Positions 36,131-48,858 of a stretch of DNA of 64,000 nucleotides are shown piece after piece. The stretch covers positions 12,525,208 to 12,589,207 of the forward strand of contig HG738138.1 of assembly GCA_000499405.2 (NCBI GenBank), written 5' to 3'. The stretch comes from Onchocerca volvulus (lineage: Eukaryota; Nematoda; Chromadorea; Rhabditida; Onchocercidae). The notes below the pieces were generated by a model that was given only the letters and a program-made list of their open reading frames with translations, did not search any database and was not told the DNA's origin. A program made the position numbers and the translations under genes. Numbering within the stretch: the first letter of the stretch is position 1; every line of letters starts with the position of its first letter.

Positions 36131-39100
36131 ATACTCCCTCTTCATGACTACTCTTTCTCTGTTCTCTCATTCAACTGCGAGCGATACGCAGTCGAAGACT
36201 ACACAGTATGAGTCGATATGCTGAATAATAGTCCGCAATGCAGTGGATCGATGTGGATGACACCATTAAAAGAGGCTGCAAATGTTAACGAAAGTTGCCG
36301 ATTATGGAGAGGAGCAGACAAGAAAGGGAGGAGAGAAATCGTATATTTGTGTTTCTGCGTGAGTGTAAGGTATGCGTGGGCATCTCGCAAGACGTTTGAA
36401 AATCATTGATGTTTATGAGTGTTTGTTTTTCCTGCCAATTTCAAGTTTACGACGGGAGGAATGCAGGAGAGTCACGCAATACCGTATCCGGAACTGGTCG
36501 GTAAAGACAGGACGAGAAACTTGATTGATTTGGGTGAGTGAATTGTTCGAGAGACTTTCGCTGCATGAAACTTCCTTCTTCCCAGACTTCTTCCGTCTCT
36601 CTTTGCTTACGCCGTTTGGAAGAAGAAAAAGAAATCTGACTTTTAAATATTGCATGAAATAAAAGTCGAAGAAAACGGAAATGTAATGAAGAATTCAACC
36701 AGACAGGAACTCTGGTAAAATGACAGTGAATCGGCGAAAATGAGCTTTATCTCTTGACTTTTGATATTCGTAACAGCTCAGACTGATATCTTCGCGATGT
36801 GAATTGATATGCGTATGATACAGGAAGCGTGACATCAACAAAAGTTTTTTTCTTTTTTTCCAACATTATGGAACTTAGGATGCCCTTCGGAAGAGTCCAT
36901 CAGAAAGCTGCTAATTCGGATATGTTGAAAGACTTTTGTTATGACTAAGATGAACTGTCAGTCATTACGTATTGTGTGAAATGACGTATGATAAAGAGGC
37001 TTCATGAATGAATTCAAATAGCTGACTAAATCAAAAACGAATATACAATAGGGAGTGTACAGTGATGTCAATAAAAGTATTTGGATACACCATTAATCTT
37101 CTCGACTTTCCGCTAGAAGATTAATTTCACTATGGGAAGCTTTCTGAACCGGTTGATTCGTCGTTAATCAATTCTTGTTTTGTTATCGGTCCTTTCCTGA
37201 TTCCAATTTATTCAGTTCGGGGCTTTCCAAAATAATCTTCGCATCTATGCAATTTGTTTTAACTCCTGTTGATCATATTTTCACGGCTAAGCAACTTTTT
37301 GCTCTGAATTCATCGAGAATATGCTATCATCTTTTATGCCTTAGTCTAACTATCTTTCACAGCATTTATTCGATAAAATGCCTTATATTCTTAGAATTAT
37401 AAATCATTCTCTGCTTCATTATCCTGTAAAATATGATTTGTAGGCTCCACTGAGGCTTTACTGTGCACGTGGCTGTTTATAGCATTCTAGGCTTTACTTA
37501 ATACGCATGGCTCTATGTGATATCTATCAACCAGTTGAAAAAGCCAATCAGTAGCCAATTATATTAGATCTCAGAACTTCTAAACTGTATGAACTCTTTA
37601 CTCAGATAAATTTTGTAGATTTTAATCTAAATGAAGAAGGCAGAAGCAGGTTTTCGAACAAAAACCAACCGAAAGAGAATGGAATTTTTGTCTTTTCTGT
37701 AATTTCCGACAATTCTCAAGAAATATTTAAAATTTTAATTGACCACGAATTAAAGATCCACTTTACATCAAACCTATTCTTCTACGGAGACATCTCTGAC
37801 CATCTTGAAAGATGACAGCTTCTTGTTCAAAGTTTCTTCTTTCAGCTTATCATAATGTCAAAACTGAATTAAGAACCACCGTATGATTTTCCTAAAATAA
37901 ATAGTCTTTCTGATTTTAATTTAAATTTCAAGCACCTATATATGATAAAACAAAATCAATTACTTTGAAAGCAATTATAATTTGGTGACATCTTCATTGT
38001 TTATCCTTCTAAGTTAAATTAATTAGGATCTAACGATTTGTCCATCAAATCATAAAGTTTTTTTTTTTTTTCTTATAGCTTAATTGAAAATCTTAAAGAG
38101 TCTTTTTTTTCTCCCAAATGAGAAAAGAATTGGCAAATTGTGTGGATATGATTTTCAATATGCATAATTCATTGCTTTCTTTTTTTTTTCTCCCCGTAGG
38201 ACGAATGCTGATTAATAAACTAATCAGTAGAACAGCTTATTATTGAAATAAGATGACAAATTAGCTAAAAATGTTTCAAGTTTGCATTAATATTTCTAAA
38301 GTAAGAATGAAATTTATGAATTCAAGGAACTTAAAGATGTTGATGACATCAAACTGTCAATCAATCATTCATTTAAATTCACTTTTATATTATCGTTAAA
38401 TTAGGACTATTTTGAAGGAATTTACTTGTTTGAAGTTTTCAAGAAATGTTTTGTTTGATATATCGAACGAGTCATTGTACATTCACTGATAATATTCTAA
38501 GCATTAAAATAGTTTTTAAATAGTCCTAATTTAACGATAATATAAAAGTGAATTTAAATGAATGATTGATTGACAGTTTGATTCTTGAATTCATAAATTT
38601 CATTCTTACTTTAGAAATATTAATGCAAACTTGAAACATTTTTAGTTGATGCCGAACACAAAACTATACGATCTATCCAAGTGAAAACTTTTGACGCAAA
38701 TGAAATAATGTTAAGTTTTGCGTATATCCAAAAATAAAATATATGAAACTGTCCATCAAGATATAAATAGAAAATTTTTCACACAGCATCGACGGCGTCA
38801 CCATTACTCTAATCAAATGATGTCTTTTCAGGTGATAAGCCTTTACTAATTTATGTTTTAGAGCTTTTAAAAAAACCATTCTTTTTAATGCTTATAAGGT
38901 TGGATTAAATGATTAACGAAAATAATATCATCGGAAATGTGTAATCGAATAAATTAATTTTATCAGTTTCATTAAAAGATATTTTCAAATTCCAAACAGT
39001 TTAAGAATCAGTGCAGCTTTTGACATTGACATGAAAATGTGCAAATGCAAAATATTTAATAATCATATCAAGAATGGAATAAGTTCCGACTTTTTTAAAA

Positions 39101-41380
39101 TTTAATATAACGAATTGATCCATCGTTTAATTAGATTTAAATAGTTAATTGTTTATGCAAAAATTAACAAAAAATTAATAAATTCAATTTATAAAAATTG
39201 ATTAATAATGAAACGAACTTATTGTAACAAAATTCAGAATATATTACTGTACTCTACTTGTTATTTGCCATAGTTAATGCATTATATAATGTGATTTCAG
39301 TTCTTTATACTGAACTTTCGCAAGTACTTTTGAGCTTCAAACTGGAACGAAAAAAATTCCTTACAAAAATTGCCAATTTTTTTGTCTGCTTATAGTTTTG
39401 CAAGATGCCGTAGCATGCGATTTAGTTGATGGATACGAAAATTGTTGTTGACTTTTGTTTGCCTTTCGCATTTCACATTTCCATAGATGATATCTCTGGA
39501 CCAAAAGTCATACTGATAAAATGAAATATGTTTGCATGAAATAAATGGTATAAATATGAAACGTTTGAACTTCAAAATTTCAACACTATTATTTTGTAAT
39601 ACTATAAATAAGGGGAAAAATTCCCTTTCAGTATTGTATGACATTAATTTCTTCTTATACATTATAAAGATTAATACATTAATTAAACAATTTTTGAATT
39701 TTTAGTCTTAGATCTCGACATTTCTTTGCCTTTTTTTTTAATTAAAATAGTTTTAATTTTACGCTTAATGATCGTAGCAAATTGAAGTCATGAAGACATA
39801 TTATTAAAAAAGAATTTAAGATCTAGTTGAAGATGTTTAATTGCGGGAAATTCGCCATTGGCCATTTTCCGGTTCTTCATATTGCATGGTATAGTAGATG
39901 TGTTAATAGAAATGAAGCAAAGAGCATTGTATTAGAAATTGCGGAAATAATGAAAGGTTGGGTTCTCAAATCTTGAAGCGGTTAAAATCACATTTTCAAA
40001 CTTTTTTACTTCCCCAACCCCCCACCCCCCCTCTTTTCCTTTTCTCCTTCACTTCCATTCATTACACTTTTAATTAAAATTCGGTTGTGCATCGCTTAAC
40101 TATTCCCAACAATATATCATACATCCTTATATGTATTTTATCACTTCATTCAGTTTAAATTTTATCATTTCATTCTTTATACAATATATAGATTATGGAA
40201 TTAATTGATAGAAGAATCGAAGTTATTTCGATACAAAATTGATCAAGTTGCTTGTTTTTTCCATTTAAATTGAAGAAAAAATCAAGTTTAATTAAGCAAT
40301 TTTTCCTTCCCTTTTTCTTAATGTTGTTCTATTTAATTCTTTATACCTGTTTGTGGTTAATGCTTATTTCAGGTTTTAGTTCGTCCTTTTTTTTTTATTT
40401 TTTCCTCTCTCTCATTTGTATTCATGCCTTATATATTTTGATTTTGCGTTGTCATCATTTCATGAAATTTTCGTGCGCATTTTCTTGTGCCTTGTTTATG
40501 AGAAAAGGATTTTTCGACCAATGCATTATTTTTTAGGACAAAAACAAAAGCAGAAAGAAAAACGAGAATGGGTGTTTGAAAAATGTTTGCTATTATATTA
40601 AATTATTGTTAACCAAAATCCCATACTTATATAGTTTGCAAAAGTTAACATTTTTTTTTTATTTACCATCATTTTTGCTTATTCAACTGTATTTCATTGA
40701 TGTATTTCGATTACGAAATTTTAATCCATTACTAAATTTGATAGTTTATTTCGTTATTTTCAAAATTCGTAAAGAACAAACGAATTCATGGAAGAAATCC
40801 ACTCATCAAAAATATCTTCGAATTTTTCCTTATGGATAGTTGTAAATTAATTTCTTTGATTCTCAAAATTCATTGCTACGAGCTTATTTCGATTGAGAAG
40901 TTTTATATGACTAAACGTTGAGTATCCGGTAGATTTAATTTCATTCCTTTACTTTCCATCATTTTCAATTCAATTATTTATGACAAAGAAGGAATTGAAA
41001 ATTAACGTATAATTAAATATTAAATTTTAGCGTAATTTTAGCATATGTTAGACACGTAAGCTACGTTCTTTACCATTTCTTTCCAGTGTCATTCGTTAAA
41101 TTATTTAAAAAACGTTGATATCATCACTTATTCTATTTCCATCTTCTACTTATGTTAGAAACTTGCTTTTTTTCATTATCACAAATACAAAGAGTGAATA
41201 ACTGTGAAGTAGTCCCGTTACTACCACGTAAGCCACGTAAGCTCTCTCACTTCTTACATTTCGCTACGTATATAATTTATACGTTATCCCTATGTTGACC
41301 ATTGCATCCTAGCATAATGAATTGTCGTGAAGCGTAAACAATCATAATTTATAGAATAGATTTAATAAGTAACTTTCATT
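36131..41380. other. 5.2-kb intergenic region
   Basis: No gene recognised on either strand. It holds the inverted repeat at 38265-38645, a short C-rich tract near 40018-40031 and several T runs. Confidence 0.45.
38265..38645. repeat. large inverted repeat, foldback/MITE-like
   Basis: Left arm 38265-38413, right arm 38518-38645, nearly identical in reverse complement, about 104-base spacer. The left arm carries about 21 extra bases near 38325-38346. The outer ends are CTAAAAATGTTTCAAG and its complement. No target-site duplication or coding sequence is evident, so the family is not assigned. Confidence 0.88.
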
Positions 41381-41400
41381 TATATAGGTCAAAAATTAAA

Positions 41401-43053
41401 ATGGCTTCAGTAATAACTTCTGCAAGCATTCCGAATATTATTCCGTCAAGTGATGAGAAAGTTAGCGTTTTTGATTATTTTTGAATAAAATATTATCATT
41501 TGCAATCGTGCAAAAACTTTAACAAATTGAATAATTTTTAGGCAATTTAATTTATAATTTTTAATTCCAAAAATTAATTTATAATTAGAGAAAATTTTTT
41601 TCAAGTATGCGGAAGGAATGCGACTTGCAAACGATGCATTGCAAGATATGCTGGAATTGGTTAACATGCCCGATTTCGAGAATCATGAAGGATGGAAACA
41701 GAAAAGTGCTAACAAAAATGATATCGTTTTCTCAAAATATTATGCTCTAGGAAAAATCTTCACTATGAGAGTATTTTTCTCCAACTTTTTCTTTTTTTAT
41801 CCTTCTATTTTAAATGCAAAAATTTTTTTGAATTACATACTATGTGAGTGATTTAATTTTGAATCAATTTTTATTTTAAAAAATTGTTTTGGAAAAATTT
41901 TGAATTTTATGCTTTTTTTCAAACATTTCTAAAAATATTTTTAGCTTTACTTCATACTGGAAAACGAAAATTATTGTCACATAAAATTGTCAACACTATT
42001 CATTTCTTTCATTTCTTTTTTTTTTCTTTTTTTTTTTTTTTACAGACCATATTCGATTTCCCACTACAGCCGTGTTTTGCGGAACATTGGGAAAATTTTG
42101 CTGACATTACGAAATATAATAAAAATATTTCAAGTGTTAAGATTATTGATGATTTGGCACCCAATATGGATGTTGTTTATGTAAATGTTTGAAATTGTTT
42201 GCAATTAAAGTATACGACCAGATTTGATCAGGAATTGTTGAAAAAAAAAAGAAGAAATAGTTGAATCACTCATAGAAAAATTCTCATAGATATGAAGGGA
42301 ATAATAAAGGCCGACAAACAATTGACGATTCTATTGGAATTTAAAAAACAAAAATACAAAATTGCTAAATTTTAAAAACTGAAAAGAATCTATGTCACTT
42401 TCTGCAAACTTGTTTTTTTTTTTAAGTTTTTTGAATCTAAATAGTAATGTTTCAGTATGCGATGAAAGACTTCGCAACAATCAAAGGACGAGAATTTCTG
42501 ATGTGTCGCACGTTTCGCAGTTTTGGTGATGAAATTATTGAAGCGGCACGAAGCTTCGATTTCATGGGTGCCGAGCATGATCCGCAGAAAATTCGGTTAT
42601 TCACTTCAAGATTACAAATTCCTCGTTTCTCCTAGTTTTTTATATACATCCTGTTAAAAACGATTATGAAGTTTAAAATACCTTCCAAGTTTGAAAATTC
42701 ATCATTCTTTTGAATCTATTTTGTTCAATCTTAAATTATACGTCATTTTGATGATAGTAATTTTAGTTTAATTGTTGGCGCATTACTTATATCGATCTTT
42801 GATAAATATGATATTCAGCATTAGTATGTGATATATAATTTGTTTGAGAGGGCATATAATACTTGCCGGTGGACGCTTCCGAATTTGTCCCGTGGATTCT
42901 GCAAAAACCATTGTGGATTACGTGATGTGTGTGGATTTCAAAGAAAAAAATATCCCGAAAATCATTATCGATGCTACAATGAGTACGCTTATTATGCAAG
43001 ATGCCGAGTTTACTCGGAAGCAAATTGAAAAGCTGAAACAGGAAGCCGTATGA
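41401..43053 (+). CDS. START-domain lipid-binding protein
   Basis: Five exons, all in phase: 41401-41460, 41606-41770, 42046-42180, 42456-42595 and 42849-43053; 234 residues. After a 20-residue lead (MASVITSASIPNIIPSSDEK) almost the whole protein is one START fold. Recognisable are the N-terminal helix (ANDALQDMLELVN), GWKQKS followed by VFSKYYALGKIFTM, the VKIIDDLAPNMDVVYYAMKD strand region, the REFLMCRTFRSFGDEIIEAA strand where START proteins have the RD-type core, then KIRGHIILAGGRFRICPVDS and the C-terminal helix. START domains hold sterols or phospholipids in a deep pocket. No signal peptide or membrane span is seen, so this is a cytosolic single-domain form, nearest in style to STARD3/STARD5-type proteins; the ligand is unknown. 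The mRNA likely begins at the TATATAG acceptor ending at 41387, 13 bases before ATG. An AATAAA lies near 43354. Confidence 0.85.
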
Positions 43054-44340
43054 TAAGTATCCGTCTGTGAAACATTGTGATACATTGCAATTCCATATCT
43101 TCATCACTGTCAACTTATTTGAATCTCATCATTCTGCTACTTTTTCAGTTGTTTTCAACGAAAAAAAAAAAAATCACATCATATCAATAAGTTCTCAATA
43201 GTATAAAATAGCATCTCGAGAAATTTTATCAATTCTCTCGTCCATTCTTACCTTATTGGAGATGTACTTTTTTTTGATATAAAAGAAATTTCAATCCACA
43301 ACAGAAGTCTTATTTTCATATTTGTAAAAACAGTACACGTAAGCATCAGTAAACAATAAATGTATGAGATTCCCTTGCGGAGGAATTTTTAGATTCATTT
43401 TGTCAGTCATATTGTTGTTGTAGTCGAATAGATCACAGTGTAAATCGTAAATTACTGTTCATATTCTGTTGTTTACACAATTAATATTAGCTTCAGCAAT
43501 AAAAATTGGCACAATGGGAAGGTTTAATGAATCGAACAATTCAAACGATTAATAGTCGAGTGATGTAAAGGAATTGAGCTGGTTAAGTGATTTCAATAAA
43601 GAAAAAATTTAAGTGGAAAAGCGACAGTAGAAGTGGACGAAGGGGCGAAGTTATAGAGCGAAGTTATAGAAAAGAAATGGCAAATTGATGAAGTTGTCAT
43701 TATAATTCCTCCACTAATAGCGGCATCAACGAGAAAATGTGGGACAGGAAGTACTAAATAATATTCAGAAATTTCAAGGTCATCACTAATCAAATCAAAT
43801 GCAACTAACAATTGGGCCTCTTCTATGATATGTATTCCTCGATGCATATATATTTTTTACATAAGTCATGATTAGCCAGATCTAATCTAGACCTAAAATA
43901 AATCTTCAATTCGAAGTCTTTCAGTTATTGCATGGCAGTAATTTTCCATTTTACGAGTCATCGATTCAATAATGAGAATATGATATTTGCAAAAAATTTC
44001 CCGTTATTCTTATTGAAATTTTGTTAAAATCAGAAATATGGACCAACCTCTTGTCACTGTTATGCGGACAAGTACTTCGCTCAAGCAATTCAATTCATAA
44101 CAATTTATAAAACATCAAACAAGTTCCAACAATGTTAGTAAAATAAAAATTCAGAGCATATCATTTAATGCTACAAATTATTACAAAACCAGTATTAAAC
44201 ACGACGTTGAGCTTAATTCGGGAGCGTATTTCCTCATATTCCTTTAAATTTTGATTGAAAGAAAACTCGTCGACTTTAACAATTACTCTTTGCGAGTATT
44301 TTCTACAATATTATGGCTCAGAATGTGCAAATTACAAATG
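43054..44340. other. convergent intergenic region
   Basis: Lies between the 3' ends of the START gene (plus) and the chitin-binding gene (minus). No additional gene seen. Confidence 0.5.
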
Positions 44341-47300
44341 TCACATAGTAACTTTACAATAAGGTACTGCACTAGGAAAGTCACATACACTGAGTACGGG
44401 GTTAAAAACAGTATGTTCTGGACAAAAAAGTTTTTCCAATTTGCCCCATACACATCGATAGTACACAGAGCAATTATTTTCGTCTACCAGAAAGTCACCG
44501 TGAGATTTTCCCTCACAGTTTGAAGCTGTTGACGGTGAATCCCAATCTGTGTAAAGAATAAATTTTGTAAATTCCTAAAATTTTGAAAGGGAAAATATGG
44601 GAAAATACCAAAGAAATACGCTATCTAGAATATTAGGAATAAAAATTACCTTCCGTGGATTTCGCAAAAGTAGCGGCGCACTCAGGCACATTGCTTTTGT
44701 AATCACAACCACCGGATATTTCATTGAAAACAAGTCCATCATTACATGGCAAATGTTCAAACAGCTCCTCTCCGAAACACTAAAATGGAATGATTCCAGT
44801 AATCCTGTTGCAAAGAATTACATGCAGAATCTTTCGTGTATCTAGCGCATGAGAAATGAAAATTTTAGATGAGAATTTGAATAACCTGCAAGACTCTTGT
44901 ACAGTCTGTAGGATGCCGATATAAGCCGTCCGCACGATTAATGCAGAAGTCGTCGGTATCGTTGAGTTCTTGGATTTCATCTGTCACTACAGTTGACTTT
45001 CGTGGGCATTCAGGATTCAGCGAACGTGCCACGCATCCACCAGCAGTTGCAGAAAATGTTTCGGAATGTTTAAAGCAACGTCTGAGAATAGGAATACCCT
45101 AAAATTGTGAATCTTATTTAAGAATCGTCATTTCCTGAAGGATCTACTGGCTTACCTTCTTACACACGTAATATTGATTTAAACATGGACCAATTCCTCT
45201 TGAAACACCATCTTCTACATCATCACACTTTTTTTTTCCCACTGACATTGTTTCCGGAATAACTGCTCCACAAACTTTAGCGGGAACACAGCGTCCAACA
45301 ACCTCATCAAATAAATAATTATTTGTGCAGTATAACTGAAACATAATAGTACTTAACAGATAAAATGTCATGGTAAAAGACGAAAGGATATCACTTCAGT
45401 ATTGTCTGAATTTTAAACTTTCTTATTATTCGTCTTTTTGTTTAACAGCATAATGAAAATTCCACAACAAATTGTCACTCGACCACTTACCTTGCGAAAA
45501 ATTCCATCTTTCGAGCAAGAGATATAGTCTTCTCGACAACGCCCGTATGCCGCAGTTTGACTTCGTGATGCATGGCAACGTGCCCGCATTGTATTATTTG
45601 AAAGATCAGTTGTTTGCAAATCGATAACGCGAATGCTCGAGACCGAATCTTTATCGAAATGAGATGTTTCTGAAAGATCGAAACTCTCAATACAATAATG
45701 AATAGAAATATAACAAAGTGACTAGAATTTCAGAAAAAAAAATTTTTTTACCGTGTCTTTTTCTAAACGGAGTTCGAGTTTCATCACCACAAGCAGCAAC
45801 ATTTTGTGGAAGATCACAACGACTAATATTGATATTGTACACCATTCCTCGTTGACAGAAGAATAAGTGATCTATGCCACGGATACAGAGAATGAATTTC
45901 CTTGAACAGCCTGCGGATATTATACCACTGAATTCTTTCTTGCACTTCCATTGTTTGTAAGCTTAAAACATCCAGAATCAAAAGACAATGACAAAGATTA
46001 TCAACAATTAGTTCTACTTTACTCATATAAAAAATAAAAAAAAAAAAAAAAGACAAATAATGGACTGAACACACTTACCATTATCATTCAACGATACTTG
46101 AGTGGTAGTGAAGCTTGGTTTCAGAGGTACTTTTTGATCGGTAGAGGATGATGTAGCGGGAGAATTAAAGAGACGAGTTCCATCACAAGATACAATATAT
46201 TTTTTTCGGTCACACAATCCTGCTTCAGGATTGAAAATCAATGCATTCTGGCACACGAATCCGTTTATTTGACCAGCTAAAAAATCACGAAAACTATGGA
46301 AATAAGAAAGCATAAAACTAAATCGATTTATTTATGATGAAAGATTAACCGGAACAAACGAAAAAGAATGGTGAGCATTGAGAAGAGTGCAATCCATCAC
46401 GAGCAACCATACAATCAAAACTAGAAACATCGTTCGAAACCTTAGTCAAATTTACGAAGGTGCGGGGTAAATTATCTGAAATAAGATTTTATTATAAATT
46501 CAAATGTTCGAGTGAATTTTAAATATAACTAACAATTTTTACACTTTATAATGCTGACTTAAACTGTTCTTTTTTTTTTCCTAAATTTTGAAATGGAGAG
46601 ATCAAATGCGAAATTAGACAAAATTAATTCAAATCTTGATCAATGATTTGGTCTACTTTAAGCTTTTAGATGGAAATAAAAATCTCGATTTTTTTATATC
46701 CCATTTCAAATTGGAAATATTTTTTAAAAAATCGCACCTAATCCTGCCAATGATGAGGAGAAACTGAATTCATTAGTCACTATGATCACCCTCTGCTTGC
46801 TATACTCTTCATTACATTCTGGAGTATCCTCAATTCTATTACATGAACTCGTTGTCTGCAAGTTCATTTGACTTCTACTTTAAGTTCATCCCATTTAAAG
46901 TAATGTTTATTTTTGATACTAATCATACACAAATTCCATTCTAGCAATATACAAAGAAAAAAAAATCAGAAACTTGATAACGAAATTCTTTGCCTGATCA
47001 AAAACGAGATTGTTATCACAACTGAATACATATGCAATACTCCCAGCACATATAACAAAAGATGGTGAACATCCAAGAGATACGGTATTATCAACGGAGC
47101 ATGTAAAGTTTGGTGAGGTAGAGGATACTTTTTGAGCAACATTTGCTACCGCAATTTTTGCTACTCCTACCATATTTTCAAAATTCGAATGATCTGAAGA
47201 ATATGTGAAGTTAATGTGAAGTTACACATTTCTGAATTTTATACTCATTCACATTCAGTTCTCTTCTTTAAATATTGCTTCAGTTGCTTTTTGTGCCGTA

Positions 47301-48256
47301 CAAATCATGAGCGTTCATAATAATGCATGGAAAAGATATGTGTGCAAAGACCATTCGGCAATAAGTTTCGAAATTAATAAATAACCTTTTGCATTTGGCA
47401 AAGACTGGTCGTAAATGATACTTCTATTGTTGCAAATAGCTACACGTTCTTTGTAATCGCATTGTTGTTTGCGTCCGTCATAATATAATCCATTTGCGCA
47501 ATTTCTCAAGAATGCTTTCTTGGCTTCACAGACAAGAAAATGTTGACTACAGCCCGGAAGAGCATACATACCATCCGGCAACAAAGCACACAGTGAGCCT
47601 GTAACACATCAAATTCAATCAACTTCCAGATGTTCAACTTCGAATATTTGTTCTTATCATGAATGCATAAGATCTTCACATTCGCGAAGTTAAAAAATGC
47701 CAACAATACTGATATACAAATTTATGAATCCTTTTTTTCAATGTATTATTCGAATAATCTTCTTAGATTATTTGAGAATACCTTAACTCGATATTTTAAT
47801 AATTTTTTATTCTCTTGCAATCACTGGCAAGCAATGAACAGCTAAATCTTACTTTCATTATTCTGATGATATAATTTACTTAAAACACAGTCTGCTGCAG
47901 GTACACATTTTTTTAACCTACCGTCAAACAGATGTCCATCTTTACACTTCACTACAAAAGCCATATCCTGAAAATTTACCAAAAAATAATACACACATAA
48001 ATTTTCCAAAAATTTGAAAAGCAAAAAAGAATTTAAAAAAAAAAAATTGAAAAAACTTTGTCCAAGTCAATGCTCGATGAGTTTTACGCTGAATTAGAAA
48101 TATATTTCAGTATCTCACCTTCGTTTTACATAAAATGTAACTCGAGCGACAAAAACCTAGCCCAATACTAGATGGATATGCTTTGGAAAGACAGAGGTCT
48201 CGTATTTCGTTCACTGAATAACCATTCTGTAATACAACAAATGAGGTATCACAACG
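44341..48256 (-). other. chitin-binding gene, block B: domains 17-25
   Basis: Exons: 48256-48119, 47967-47853, 47598-47386, 47193-46982, 46855-46738, 46475-46350, 46276-46079, 45961-45752, 45669-45491, 45335-45156, 45098-44886, 44779-44650 and 44546-44341. Domain starts: CLSKAYPSSIGLGFC (17, lacks the NG.Y motif), CALLPDGMYALPGC (18), CSVDNTVSLGC (19, with an enlarged loop before cysteine 5), CMVARDGLHSSQC (20), CKKEFSGIISAGC (21), CHASRSQTAAYGRC (22), CDDVEDGVSRGIGPC (23), CINRADGLYRHPTDC (24) and CEGKSHGDFLVDENNC (25). The final domain ends DFPSAVPYC, eleven bases' worth of codons before the stop. These domains are more divergent than block A; several lack the aromatic residues typical of chitin contact. 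Confidence 0.82.
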
Positions 48257-48817
48257 CTGCAAGCAAAATCTCACAAGACTGCAGCAAAAAAACTATCCCA
48301 CCTCCAATTCTGCCTCCAATTCTGCATCTAATTTCATCTCCAATTCCGTTTCATTTTCGGAAAGCTCCGTCTCAAATGATACCTCACGTTTCACGCGACC
48401 ACCGTCAATCACTGTAGGAGCATTATCAGCTTCGCCGCTACCTGAGACAAAATCATCAGTCACAGATTTTGTCCCTGAAACGCAACACTATGACGAACAT
48501 CAATGACTGTATCTTCAATATCAATAACTGTTTTCAACCTTCTAGATTATCCGTTGCTTCATTTCCGCTCGTTGTACCATCAATATTCGATGAAGTCACT
48601 GTTGAACCGTGTCTTAAATAGTTTTTACGCTTAAGAATTTTGAATATTTAACTAAAACAGCAGTGACTGCTTAATAAGGCAAAAATTTACTTACGAAGAG
48701 ATAGGTCGTAAAGCTGTAAAAGAATATGTCGGAAGACTACCAGGTAGATAAAACTGATCCAATATTCCCAGAGTCTGCATGTTCTACAAAATTTCCTCTT
48801 CATTCAAGCATAGATTT

Positions 48818-48858
<41 letters not shown>

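Noticed and set aside
40252..40839. Consecutive Phe/Leu-rich frames resembling membrane helices
   Set aside because: T-rich DNA translates to Phe and Leu by chance; no conserved loops or exon borders.
48819..48856. Long A run as the tail of a processed retrocopy
   Set aside because: It lies in an intron with no adjacent retrogene sequence or target duplication; simple homopolymer.
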